Below are positions 1 to 5,949 of a DNA stretch of 8,435 bases, in pieces (position 1 is the first letter of the stretch; each line of letters opens with the position of its first letter). The notes below the pieces were generated by a model that was not told the origin of the DNA, did not search any database, and saw only the letters and a program-made list of their open reading frames with translations. The translations under genes and the position numbers were made by a program. The stretch spans positions 3,059 to 11,493 of the forward strand of contig PMJF01000043.1 of the NCBI GenBank assembly GCA_003157295.1. Reading direction: 5' to 3'. This DNA is from Candidatus Moraniibacteriota bacterium (GTDB lineage Bacteria; Patescibacteriota; Minisyncoccia; Moranbacterales; UBA11712).

Positions 1-42
1 TACTTTCTCAAAAAATATCTCGCCGATGAAAAAAATATATAA
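1..42 (+). CDS. C-terminal tail of a possible upstream gene (partial)
   Basis: Reading from base 1 gives an open frame ending YFLKKYLADEKNI and then TAA at 40-42. Only 13 residues are visible, so the product cannot be named. The Lys/Asp/Glu-rich, helix-like composition suits a genuine protein C-terminus. If real, its stop lies 17 nt inside the next gene, whose ATG is at 26, and such an overlap would suggest translational coupling. A chance open frame of this length is quite possible. Confidence 0.35.
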   Translation, partial: YFLKKYLADEKNI

Positions 43-424
43 TCTTGATCATTTTACCGAGAAAAATTGGTCTTTCGTTTTGATCAAAAATGGAAAAATA
101 ATTTTCAAATCGAAAGCGGAGCGCTTGAAGCCAATCATCCTGAGTATAGAAAAGCATAAGGAGCAGATGCAAGGAGCGATCGTGTTTGACAGGATCATTG
201 GGCGGGCGGCGGCAATACTTCTAGTGCACGCGAAAGTGAAAGAAGTTTGGACGCCAGTCATCAGCCAAGACGCCAGAAAATATCTCAAGAAAAGCAAAAT
301 AAAAATCGAATTCAAAAAAGAGGTAAAAAATATTATGAATCGGAAGGGAAATGATCTATGTCCGATGGAGAAACTGAGCCGAAAAATGGGGAAAAAAATT
401 ATCAAGCATTTACTTAACCATTAA
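26..424 (+). CDS. DUF1893 domain protein
   Basis: This 132-aa protein matches, by recall of the pattern, the DUF1893 family, whose Thermotoga maritima member TM1506 has a cytidine-deaminase-like fold. Visible hallmarks are an N-terminal strand pair (SFVLIKNGKIIFKS, residues 16-29), a helix with the family signature DRIIGRAAAILL (55-66), the strand VKEVWTPVIS (71-80), and a C-terminal NRKGNDLCPMEKL segment (105-117) with the conserved CPME. The length is normal for the family. The biochemical role is not established, and I see no HxE/PCxxC zinc set of an active deaminase. The ATG at 26 has no clear Shine-Dalgarno site and probably depends on coupling to an upstream frame. It lies 12 nt before the hibernation-factor gene, so the two are very likely co-transcribed. 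Confidence 0.8.
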   Translation: MKKIYNLDHFTEKNWSFVLIKNGKIIFKSKAERLKPIILSIEKHKEQMQGAIVFDRIIGRAAAILLVHAKVKEVWTPVISQDARKYLKKSKIKIEFKKEVKNIMNRKGNDLCPMEKLSRKMGKKIIKHLLNH

Positions 425-436
425 CTTCCAAAAAAA

Positions 437-814
437 ATGTCCAACGGAATGAACATTCGATTCCTTTTCAAGGAGGTCAAGATTGACGAACGCACGAAAA
501 GTTATGTGACCGAGAAAGTCGAGAAACTGGGAAAGTTTTTCCGATCATTGAGTGAAGACGCCGAGGTTTCGGCTGAAGTGGAGATCGACATGGATAAAAA
601 GGGAAAATTTCGAGTGGAAGTGATGCTGCATACTCCATATCAGGATTATCGTGGGGAAGACACCACAATTTCAATCGAAGGATCGATCGATAGTGTTTAT
701 GAAGAACTGGAAAATCAAATCCAAAAAGATAAAGATCGAATAATCACCCTTCAGCGCCGTGGTGGCCGATCGCTCAAGAAAAAAATGGTGATCGACGAGA
801 ACGCAAGGTTCTAG
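437..814 (+). CDS. hpf: Short ribosome hibernation-promoting factor (HPF/RaiA family)
   Basis: This 125-aa protein fits the short HPF/YfiA (RaiA) family, which binds the 30S decoding region and silences ribosomes in stationary phase. The beta-alpha-beta-beta-beta-alpha order is readable: strand MNIRFLFKEVKI (5-16), helix from DERTKSYVTEKVEKLGKFF (17-35), strands AEVSAEVEIDM (42-52) and KFRVEVMLHTP (57-67), an ISIEGSIDSVYEELENQI helix region (78-95), and a basic C-terminus (RRGGRSLKKK, 107-116) that would meet rRNA. It lacks the extra C-terminal dimerisation domain of long HPF. The ATG at 437 is used; a second in-frame ATG at 449 starts exactly at the first strand and could be the true start. 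Neither has a Shine-Dalgarno site. It sits between DUF1893 and DUF2207 genes in one apparent operon. Confidence 0.9.
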   Translation: MSNGMNIRFLFKEVKIDERTKSYVTEKVEKLGKFFRSLSEDAEVSAEVEIDMDKKGKFRVEVMLHTPYQDYRGEDTTISIEGSIDSVYEELENQIQKDKDRIITLQRRGGRSLKKKMVIDENARF

Positions 815-837
815 AAAATTAAAAGCGAAAAGATAAA

Positions 838-2580
838 ATGGAAAAGTCACGACTAAAAATTCAGAACTTTTATGTTTTAGCTGTGATCTTCAGCTTTGCG
901 ATTTACGCTTTGAGCTTTAATTTTGCATATGCGCAAGCTCTTCCGAGTACAGAAAAAATAACCAGCTTCGATGGAGAGATCACGATCAATCGTGACAGCA
1001 CGGTGAATGTCAAAGAAACCATAAGTTATGATTTCGGAGATGCGCAAAAACACGGGATATTCCGTTTTGTTCCTATCAAATACAAGGCCCGGGGCGGGAA
1101 TTTCAATCTACGGATCAGTGATATTCAAGTAAATGACGAAAATGGAAATCCATATAATTACGTCGTCTCTTATCCGGGGAACGACATTGAGATAAAGATC
1201 GGCGACGCAAATAAATTATTGAGCGGCCAAAAGGTATACGTCGTTTCCTATACAATTCGGCGGGCAATAAATTATTTTTCGGACCATGACGAACTATATT
1301 GGAATTTCACTGGGGATGAATGGGAAATTCCGATAGAAAAAGCAACGCTCAAAGTAACTTTGCCGGCGGAAGCAATAAATAATCTGCAATTTAAGTGCTA
1401 TCAAGGCGCTTATGGAACCAACGCGGAATGTTCGGCGAGCGCTGATGGGAATATCATAAGCTATGCGGCAAATGGAGTGATGCCTTCTAGCGAAGGCATG
1501 ACCATTGTTACCGGCTGGCCGAAAGGAATCACAGTGGCTCCGACAGCTTTTCAAAAAATACTGGACATCACGAAAGACAACTGGACGCTTTTTGTGCCAA
1601 TGATCATTTTTATCCTCATGTTTCGCCATTGGCGTAAATATGGCCGGGATCCCAAAGGGAGGGGAACGATCATCGCCCAATACGAACCGCCGGACAAGCT
1701 TTCTCCGGCAGAGGTCGGAACGCTTATTGACGGATCGGCGGACAGTAAGGATGTTTCGGCGACAATCATTGACCTGGCGGTAAAAAAGTTTCTCAAGATA
1801 AAACGAACGGAAGAAAAAAGTTTTTTGGGAAAAAATGTCGAATACACTTTCATCCGCCTTGAAAATAAAGAGCCGGAAAAAGATTTTGAAAAGGAAGTGA
1901 TGAAAGGTATTTTTGATGGTGACAAAGAAAAAAAATTAAGCGATCTTAAAAATAAATTCTACAAAACTCTCGCGACAGTCAAGAGCCAGCTCTATGAAAG
2001 TGTGACGCAGAAAGGATATTATGCCAAAAATCCCAACACGGTGTTTGGCATGTGGATCGCAATTGCGATCGTGGGAGGATTTTTTATGGCTTTTGGTTTC
2101 GGAGCGCTTCAAGGAGGATGGGGAGTATTCAGCGGGATTGTCTCAGGGACAATAATACTCGTTTTCGGCTGGTTAATGCCGGCGGTGACCGTGAAAGGCG
2201 CGAGAACCAAAGAAGATATCCTCGGGTTTAAGGAGTTTTTGTCGGTGACGGAAACGGATCGGCTGAAATTCCATAACGCTCCCGAAAAAGATCCGCAGAT
2301 GTTTGAAAAATTTCTTCCCTACGCAATGGTCTTCGGAGTCGAAAAAGAATGGTCCAAGCAGTTCGAGGGAATTTATAACCAGCAGCCGGATTGGTACGAA
2401 GATTCGTCAGGGAGGATGTTCAATGCTATGATACTCAGCAGCATGGTTTCCGATTTCAATAGTTCTGCGATGAGTGCGATTGCCAGCCAACCCTCTCAAG
2501 CGGTCGGCGGGGGATCGGGATTCGGAGGCGGGGGATTTTCCGGTGGAGGTTTCGGAGGTGGAGGCGGCGGTTCGTGGTAA
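838..2580 (+). CDS. DUF2207 domain membrane protein with Gly-rich C-terminal tail
   Basis: This 580-aa protein has the layout of the DUF2207 family of predicted membrane proteins. Residues 11-33 form a hydrophobic signal segment ending AYAQA, a plausible signal-peptidase site. Residues about 38-228 are a beta-rich extracytoplasmic domain with the family pattern of a start like TSFDGEITINRDSTVNVKE and later KHGIFRFVPI. A membrane segment follows at about 249-263, then the characteristic YGRDPKGRGTIIAQYEPPD stretch (268-286) and a cytoplasmic domain to about 400. Two more membrane helices lie at about 402-421 and 428-449. A second cytoplasmic part (to about 550) ends in a Gly/Phe/Ser tail, 557-580, finishing GGGGGGSW, as is common in this family. 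Function is unknown; an envelope role is inference. It begins 23 nt after hpf, without a clear Shine-Dalgarno site. Confidence 0.88.
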   Translation: MEKSRLKIQNFYVLAVIFSFAIYALSFNFAYAQALPSTEKITSFDGEITINRDSTVNVKETISYDFGDAQKHGIFRFVPIKYKARGGNFNLRISDIQVNDENGNPYNYVVSYPGNDIEIKIGDANKLLSGQKVYVVSYTIRRAINYFSDHDELYWNFTGDEWEIPIEKATLKVTLPAEAINNLQFKCYQGAYGTNAECSASADGNIISYAANGVMPSSEGMTIVTGWPKGITVAPTAFQKILDITKDNWTLFVPMIIFILMFRHWRKYGRDPKGRGTIIAQYEPPDKLSPAEVGTLIDGSADSKDVSATIIDLAVKKFLKIKRTEEKSFLGKNVEYTFIRLENKEPEKDFEKEVMKGIFDGDKEKKLSDLKNKFYKTLATVKSQLYESVTQKGYYAKNPNTVFGMWIAIAIVGGFFMAFGFGALQGGWGVFSGIVSGTIILVFGWLMPAVTVKGARTKEDILGFKEFLSVTETDRLKFHNAPEKDPQMFEKFLPYAMVFGVEKEWSKQFEGIYNQQPDWYEDSSGRMFNAMILSSMVSDFNSSAMSAIASQPSQAVGGGSGFGGGGFSGGGFGGGGGGSW

Positions 2581-2582
2581 GT

Positions 2583-2599
2583 CATAATTTTTCATAATC
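2583..2599 (+). repeat. Two CATAATT-like heptamers between genes
   Basis: CATAATT at 2583-2589 and CATAATC at 2593-2599 lie in the short gap between the DUF2207 and yjbQ genes. They match the unit of the tandem array between rplJ and rplL. In such AT-rich sequence a chance match is possible. Confidence 0.35.
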
Positions 2600-2614
2600 A
2601 ATAAAAATAATAAT

Positions 2615-3058
2615 ATGAAAATCATCAATCATCTTATCGAGCTCAAAACCGCGACGACGCTTGATTTCATCGATATCACAGACAATATCAAAGCGAAACT
2701 AAAAAAGGCGGGAATCAAAAGAGGCGTAATAAATATCCAGAGCATGCACACGACAATGGCGGTTTTAGTGCAAGAGGCCGAGCCGCTTCTTATCACAGAC
2801 ATCAAGAAAATGCTGGACAAATTAGCGCCAAGAACGACGAAGTATATGCATGATAATTTTGATATTCGGACAGTGAATATGTGCGACGGGGAATGCGCTA
2901 ATGGCCATGCCCATTGCAAAGCGACTTTTTTGCCAACTAGCTGCCATTTGAATATTGTCGATAGCGATTTACAATTGGGATTGTGGCAAAGAATTTTCGC
3001 GGTGGAACTTGATAACGCCCGTCCGCGAAGAATCGCCCTGCAGATAATGGGGGAATAA
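2615..3058 (+). CDS. YjbQ/UPF0047 family protein
   Basis: This 147-aa protein is a full-length member of the YjbQ (UPF0047) family, a small beta-rich fold whose members have been annotated as secondary thiamine-phosphate synthase because some can complement that activity; the physiological role is unsettled. Family signatures visible are MHTTMAVLVQE (44-54, with the conserved His-45 and Glu-54), the NGHAHCKA motif (96-103), the LGLWQRIFAVELD block (121-133) and the closing ARPRRIALQIMGE (135-147). Its Cys-90, Cys-94 and Cys-101 sit around the conserved histidines, in the form MCDGEC-ANGHAHC. It starts 34 nt after the DUF2207 gene with no terminator between and no Shine-Dalgarno site, so it probably ends that operon. 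A new promoter begins 2 nt after its stop. Confidence 0.88.
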   Translation: MKIINHLIELKTATTLDFIDITDNIKAKLKKAGIKRGVINIQSMHTTMAVLVQEAEPLLITDIKKMLDKLAPRTTKYMHDNFDIRTVNMCDGECANGHAHCKATFLPTSCHLNIVDSDLQLGLWQRIFAVELDNARPRRIALQIMGE

Positions 3059-3059
3059 A

Positions 3060-3088
3060 TTGACAACATCTCCAAAATCTATTATAAA
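3060..3088 (+). promoter_or_regulatory. Sigma70-type promoter for the zinc-ribbon gene
   Basis: A perfect -35 box TTGACA at 3060-3065 is followed by exactly 17 nt and then TATAAA at 3083-3088, a 5/6 match to the -10 consensus. The expected transcription start is near 3095, leaving a leader of about 22 nt that contains the Shine-Dalgarno site. The first three bases of the -35 box are a TTG in frame with the gene downstream and can be mistaken for a start codon. Confidence 0.8.
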
Positions 3089-3105
3089 GTACAAAAAAGA
3101 AAAGA

Positions 3106-3112
3106 GGGGAGG
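3106..3112 (+). promoter_or_regulatory. Strong Shine-Dalgarno site deciding the start at 3117
   Basis: A purine block AGGGGAGG (centred on 3105-3112) precedes the ATG at 3117 by about 4 nt. It is the clearest ribosome binding site in the window and supports the internal ATG over the TTG at 3060. Confidence 0.8.
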
Positions 3113-3116
3113 ACTA

Positions 3117-3473
3117 ATGAGCAATTTAGTTGAAAAAGGCTCCCGGACTTTTCGGGGGGTGCGGAAGGGAAGCCCTGGGACATCCCCTTGCTCTCCCGAT
3201 TACTTTTTCACCAAAGACGGCAAAAGATGGGAGCAATCATTTTTCTGTTTGCAATGCGGCGAAACCAAGCTTTATCCGATTAAGGTAGAAGAGCCTTATC
3301 TCATACAAAAGCTTCTCTGTCCAGAATGCCTTAAGTTTTGGGTCGATAAATTGTTTAATGTGCTAGCAGCTGGAAAAATCGTGGGAGTGGCTGACTATCA
3401 GGCAGGTCTGACTGAGTTAAAAAAACTCTATCCGCATATTCGTGAAAGAGTTTATCACAATGAACACAGATAA
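3117..3473 (+). CDS. Unrecognised 118-aa zinc-ribbon-like protein
   Basis: I do not recognise a family. From the ATG at 3117 the product is 118 aa. It carries two CxxC pairs, CLQC (44-47) and CPEC (68-71), separated by 20 residues, which is the arrangement of a four-cysteine zinc ribbon; Cys-25 is extra. Before the ribbon is a basic, Gly/Ser/Pro-rich stretch (8-25) and a short DGKRWEQSFF segment; after it is an amphipathic helix (FWVDKLFNVLAAG, 74-86) and a charged C-terminus ending YHNEHR. No signal peptide or membrane helix is seen, so it should be cytoplasmic. An open frame continues upstream to a TTG at 3060, but that TTG is part of the -35 box and the ATG has a strong Shine-Dalgarno site. 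It has its own promoter and terminator and so is monocistronic. A nucleic-acid or ribosome-associated role would be a guess. Confidence 0.75.
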   Translation: MSNLVEKGSRTFRGVRKGSPGTSPCSPDYFFTKDGKRWEQSFFCLQCGETKLYPIKVEEPYLIQKLLCPECLKFWVDKLFNVLAAGKIVGVADYQAGLTELKKLYPHIRERVYHNEHR

Positions 3474-3484
3474 ATATGCGTAAG

Positions 3485-3517
3485 CGCGGCATTGGGGGAA
3501 TGTCGCGTATTTTTTTT
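3485..3517 (+). terminator. Rho-independent terminator after the zinc-ribbon gene
   Basis: CGCGGCATT (3485-3493) pairs with AATGTCGCG (3499-3507) as a 9-bp stem with one G-U pair, closed by a GGGGG loop. An eight-T run (3510-3517) follows directly. The stop codon of the gene is 11 nt upstream of the stem. Confidence 0.9.
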
Positions 3518-3545
3518 GCGCGGACTTCTACATTTGATAAAATTA

Positions 3546-3554
3546 TGCTAAACT
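3546..3554 (+). promoter_or_regulatory. Weak candidate extended -10 promoter for mltG
   Basis: TGCTAAACT matches an extended -10 (TG, one base, then a 4/6 hexamer), with only TTCTAC at the -35 distance. It lies between the upstream terminator and mltG, where a promoter is needed, but would leave a leader of about 100 nt (3561-3652) in which I see no clear structure. Confidence 0.3.
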
Positions 3555-3652
3555 TTTTTTTGTGTTCGCAAAGGAAAGATAAACGAAAGAATCTCATAGG
3601 ATTATCATACTAACATAAATAGCGTTTGCAGATATAGACCCATAAATCCTTT

Positions 3653-4672
3653 ATGCTCAATATGAAACGATTATTTTTGGCCGCAATTCTCCTTCTCTTT
3701 TTTTTGGGGCTGGCGTTTTTTTATTTCGATCGGCAGGTGCATTTTTCGCACGGAACAGGGGACATTGCCCAGAGTTTCGAAATAAAAAGCGGAGAAGGCG
3801 TGAAGGATATTGCCGAGAGTCTGGAAAGCAACCAATTGATCAAAAATAAATATTATTTTGACTACTATATCTGGAAAACGAACAGCAAGGGAAAGATCCA
3901 AGCCGGGAAGTACGAGCTCAAGGGCTCGATGACGATACCTGAGATCGTCCAAGTGCTTTCGATCGGCGAAGTGGTTTCCAATGAAGTGAAAACAACTTTT
4001 CCTGAAGGAATAAGCGCTAAAGCTATGGCGGATATTTTGAAAAATAAGGGTTTTGACGGCGATAAATTCCTGGAAATATCGAAATCCGGCGCGGGAATAA
4101 CCGCAGATTACGAATTTTTGAAAAACAAGCCTGAAAGAGCAAGCCTTGAAGGATTTTTATTTCCAGACACTTATATTTTCTTCAAAAATGCCAAGCCGGA
4201 AGACATCATCAACCGGATGCTCCTTAATTTTGACGAAAAAATAACAAGCGAAATAAGGGACGACATTGGAAAAAGCGGCCACAGCGTCTATGAAATTGTC
4301 ACGATGGCGAGTATTCTTGAAAAGGAAGTAAAGACGGCTGATGACATGAAGATTGCCAGCGGGATATTTTGGGACAGGCTGCAGGTTGGAATGCCGCTTC
4401 AGAGCGACGCAACAGTCGAATATATTCTGGGGAACAATGACCTGAAACACTCTTTGGCCGATATCAAGGTTGATTCGCCTTATAACACCTATAAAAACAA
4501 AGGTCTTCCGCCCGGTCCGATTGATAATCCCGGAATAAATGCTCTCCAAGCGGCTGTTTATCCGACCAAAACGGATTATAATTACTTTTTGACCGATCCG
4601 AGCTCCGGAAAAACCATTTTCTCAAAAACCCTCGAGGAGCACGCGGCGAACAAGGCTGAATATGGATTATAG
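3653..4672 (+). CDS. mltG: Endolytic murein transglycosylase MltG (YceG-like)
   Basis: MltG cleaves nascent peptidoglycan strands at the outer face of the cytoplasmic membrane and is thought to set glycan chain length. The 339-aa product has a single N-terminal membrane anchor (about 6-24), a LysM-like subdomain (about 41-103) and the YceG catalytic domain. Signatures seen are LEGFLFPDTY (165-174), the catalytic block MASILEKE (218-225; Glu-223 aligns by motif with the catalytic glutamate of E. coli MltG), PLQSDATVEY (248-257) and SPYNTYKNKGLPPGPIDNPG (275-294). The length is normal. Two in-frame starts exist, ATG 3653 and ATG 3662; the second gives the more typical MKRLFLAAI start. Neither has a Shine-Dalgarno site. 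No terminator is seen after it, and the rplJ promoter begins 10 nt past its stop, so read-through into the ribosomal operon is likely. Confidence 0.93.
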   Translation: MLNMKRLFLAAILLLFFLGLAFFYFDRQVHFSHGTGDIAQSFEIKSGEGVKDIAESLESNQLIKNKYYFDYYIWKTNSKGKIQAGKYELKGSMTIPEIVQVLSIGEVVSNEVKTTFPEGISAKAMADILKNKGFDGDKFLEISKSGAGITADYEFLKNKPERASLEGFLFPDTYIFFKNAKPEDIINRMLLNFDEKITSEIRDDIGKSGHSVYEIVTMASILEKEVKTADDMKIASGIFWDRLQVGMPLQSDATVEYILGNNDLKHSLADIKVDSPYNTYKNKGLPPGPIDNPGINALQAAVYPTKTDYNYFLTDPSSGKTIFSKTLEEHAANKAEYGL

Positions 4673-4681
4673 TTTCCAGTG

Positions 4682-4710
4682 TTGACAGATTTTTTGCCAG
4701 CTGGTATTAT
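4682..4710 (+). promoter_or_regulatory. Strong extended -10 promoter for rplJL
   Basis: TTGACA at 4682-4687 is followed by 17 nt and TATTAT (4705-4710, 5/6 match), preceded by TGG, which adds the extended -10 TG dinucleotide. The predicted start is near 4717, giving a leader of about 129 nt before rplJ. Such near-consensus strength suits a ribosomal protein operon. Confidence 0.85.
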
Positions 4711-4733
4711 CTTTAAGTAGAAATTTAAATAAG

Positions 4734-4830
4734 TTTTTCCGCAGAAATTGGGCAATATAAGTAAGTCCCAACGAGGAAAGAAATAGCTGTTTGGCTGTTT
4801 ACTTAGATCTGCGGAAAAGGCAGATTTTTT
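4734..4830 (+). promoter_or_regulatory. L10 (rplJ) leader with candidate attenuator
   Basis: The rplJ leader contains a foldable element. A closing helix can form between TTTTCCGCAGA (4735-4745) and TCTGCGGAAAA (4808-4818), a perfect 11 bp. Inside it TTGGG (4748-4752) pairs with CCCAA (4767-4771), followed by CGAGGAAAG; this resembles the ribosomal protein L10 leader, in which a CCC strand precedes a CGAGG element in the kink-turn region. The 3' strand of the closing helix overlaps a second hairpin, ATCTGC (4807-4812) with GCAGAT (4820-4825), followed by T residues to 4830, which resembles an intrinsic terminator. The two folds exclude each other. Autogenous control by the L10-L12 complex is established for this leader class in other bacteria; the direction of switching here is inference. 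Confidence 0.7.
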
Positions 4831-4845
4831 ATATAAAAGAAATTT

Positions 4846-5364
4846 ATGCTTTCACGCCATCAAAAAGAAGAATTGGTCAAAGATCTGACCGAAAAAATAG
4901 TTTCAAGCAAAGTCGCCATTTTTTCCGATTTTTCCGGAACAACTGTCACCGGAATGGAACATTTAAGAAGTGAATTGAGAAAAAGCGGGGCAACCTACAA
5001 GGTGACAAAGAAGAAACTTATCGATCTGGCTTTCAAAAATGCCGGAATTGAAGCGAATTCTCTTGGTCTTGAAGGCCAAATCGGATTGGCTATCGGGCAA
5101 GATGATGAAGTGTCGGCCGCGAAAATACTCAGCCAATTTTCCAAAAAGAACAAGAATTTTAAGATCCTTCGTGGAGTTCTGGAGAAAAAAGTAATTTCAG
5201 ACAAGGAAGTGATGGCGTTGGCTGCTCTGCCTTCCCGGGAAGAGCTGCTGGCGAAACTGGTCGGAACGATCAATGCGCCGGTCAGCGGATTCGTGAATGT
5301 ATTGGCGGGGAATATTCGCGGTCTTATGACAGTTCTCAAGGGCATAGCTGAGAATAAAGCATAG
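4846..5364 (+). CDS. rplJ: Large ribosomal subunit protein L10 (uL10)
   Basis: This 172-aa protein is L10, which anchors L7/L12 dimers to the ribosomal stalk base on 23S rRNA. The N-terminal rRNA-binding domain shows the family pattern KVAIFSDFSGTTVTGMEHLR (22-41), then LRKSGATYKVTKKKL (44-58) and the NFKILRGVLEKKV region (104-116). The LPSREELLAKLVGTI segment (128-142) leads into the long C-terminal helix that carries L7/L12 (about 143-170). The length is typical. The ATG at 4846 has only an AAAAGAAA purine stretch upstream; the leader hairpin ends 16 nt before it. It is co-transcribed with rplL and probably autoregulated through the leader. Confidence 0.96.
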   Translation: MLSRHQKEELVKDLTEKIVSSKVAIFSDFSGTTVTGMEHLRSELRKSGATYKVTKKKLIDLAFKNAGIEANSLGLEGQIGLAIGQDDEVSAAKILSQFSKKNKNFKILRGVLEKKVISDKEVMALAALPSREELLAKLVGTINAPVSGFVNVLAGNIRGLMTVLKGIAENKA

Positions 5365-5377
5365 TAATCAATTTTTT

Positions 5378-5405
5378 CATAATTCATAATTCGTAAATCA
5401 TAATT
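5378..5405 (+). repeat. Tandem 7-bp repeat (CATAATT) between rplJ and rplL
   Basis: Four consecutive 7-base units fill most of the 50-nt gap: CATAATT, CATAATT, CGTAAAT, CATAATT. The third unit has diverged. It is neither coding nor an obvious hairpin, and the array ends 9 nt before the rplL start codon. Confidence 0.75.
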
Positions 5406-5414
5406 CACAAAAAT

Positions 5415-5855
5415 ATGACAGAGGAAGTAAAAAAAGAGGAATCAGCGACTGAAGGGAAAAAAGCAGTTGAAGTTCCTGAGAAGTTCAAACCGTTAGTCGA
5501 GCAAGTCGAAAAAATGACAGTTCTCGAGCTTTCGGAGCTGGTAAAAGTTCTTGAGGAAAAATTCGGCGTGAGCGCCGCAGCGCCTATGATGGCGATGGCG
5601 TCTGCCCAAGGCGGCGGCGAGGCCGGTGAAGAGGCCGAAGCCAAGAGCGAATTTGATGTTGAATTGGTTGCTCCTGGAGATTCCAAGATCAATGTCATCA
5701 AAGCCGTTCGAGAAATAACCGGAAAAGGACTCAAAGAATCCAAGGATCTGGTTGACGCGGCGCCCAAAGTGATCAAAGAAAAGGCTCCCAAAGCCGAAGC
5801 GGAAGAGATCAAGAAAAAACTGGAAGACGCGGGAGCGACTGTGAACTTGAAGTAA
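5415..5855 (+). CDS. rplL: Large ribosomal subunit protein L7/L12 (bL12), N-terminally extended
   Basis: This 146-aa protein is the stalk protein L7/L12, which recruits and activates translational GTPases. After a charged extension (1-23, [10 protein letters not shown]...) comes the dimerisation and L10-binding domain (24-53, with [20 protein letters not shown]), an Ala/Gly/Met hinge (54-77) and the globular C-terminal domain (78-146). The last shows [37 protein letters not shown] (101-117) and the final [10 protein letters not shown]. Usual members have about 120-130 residues, so the extra length is at the N-terminus. There is no Shine-Dalgarno site before the ATG at 5415, so coupling to rplJ or an AT-rich initiation region is likely. 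A strong terminator follows. Confidence 0.96.
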   Translation: MTEEVKKEESATEGKKAVEVPEKFKPLVEQVEKMTVLELSELVKVLEEKFGVSAAAPMMAMASAQGGGEAGEEAEAKSEFDVELVAPGDSKINVIKAVREITGKGLKESKDLVDAAPKVIKEKAPKAEAEEIKKKLEDAGATVNLK

Positions 5856-5880
5856 AGACAGATTTCTATCAGAAGATATA

Positions 5881-5908
5881 AAAAATACCCCAGAATTGGG
5901 GTATTTTT
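5881..5908 (+). terminator. Rho-independent terminator of rplJL
   Basis: AAAAATACCCC (5881-5891) and GGGGTATTTTT (5898-5908) form a perfect 11-bp stem around the loop AGAATT. Its A and T ends make it bidirectional in principle. It begins 26 nt after the rplL stop. Confidence 0.95.
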
Positions 5909-5923
5909 ATTAATATAAGAATA

Positions 5924-5937
5924 AATAATATATTATT
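5924..5937. repeat. 14-bp perfect AT palindrome
   Basis: AATAATATATTATT reads the same on both strands and lies 12 nt upstream of the -35 box at 5950. It sits in a run of nearly pure A/T (5904-5949), so it may be an UP-like element, a regulator site or chance. Confidence 0.4.
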
Positions 5938-5949
5938 AAGTATAAATAT

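Noticed and set aside
470..477. AAGGAGGT, a near-perfect Shine-Dalgarno sequence inside hpf
   Set aside because: It encodes Lys-Glu-Val of the first strand of HPF. No ATG or GTG start follows at a useful distance; the TTG at 483 is out of frame and soon hits a stop.
2507..2577. Gly-rich repeat at the end of the DUF2207 gene as a separate repeat element
   Set aside because: It is the in-frame Gly/Ser/Phe tail commonly found in this family, not a DNA-level element.
4676..4704. CCAG...CTGG pairing after mltG as a terminator
   Set aside because: The arms are short, the T run lies in the loop rather than after the stem, and the region is taken up by the rplJ promoter.
4791..4973. 60-codon plus-strand frame starting before rplJ
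   Set aside because: It runs through the attenuator hairpin and overlaps rplJ in another frame; it has no ribosome binding site and no family resemblance.
5405..5812. Minus-strand frame opposite rplL
   Set aside because: Ser/Ala-rich shadow of the rplL codons; rplL itself is unambiguous.
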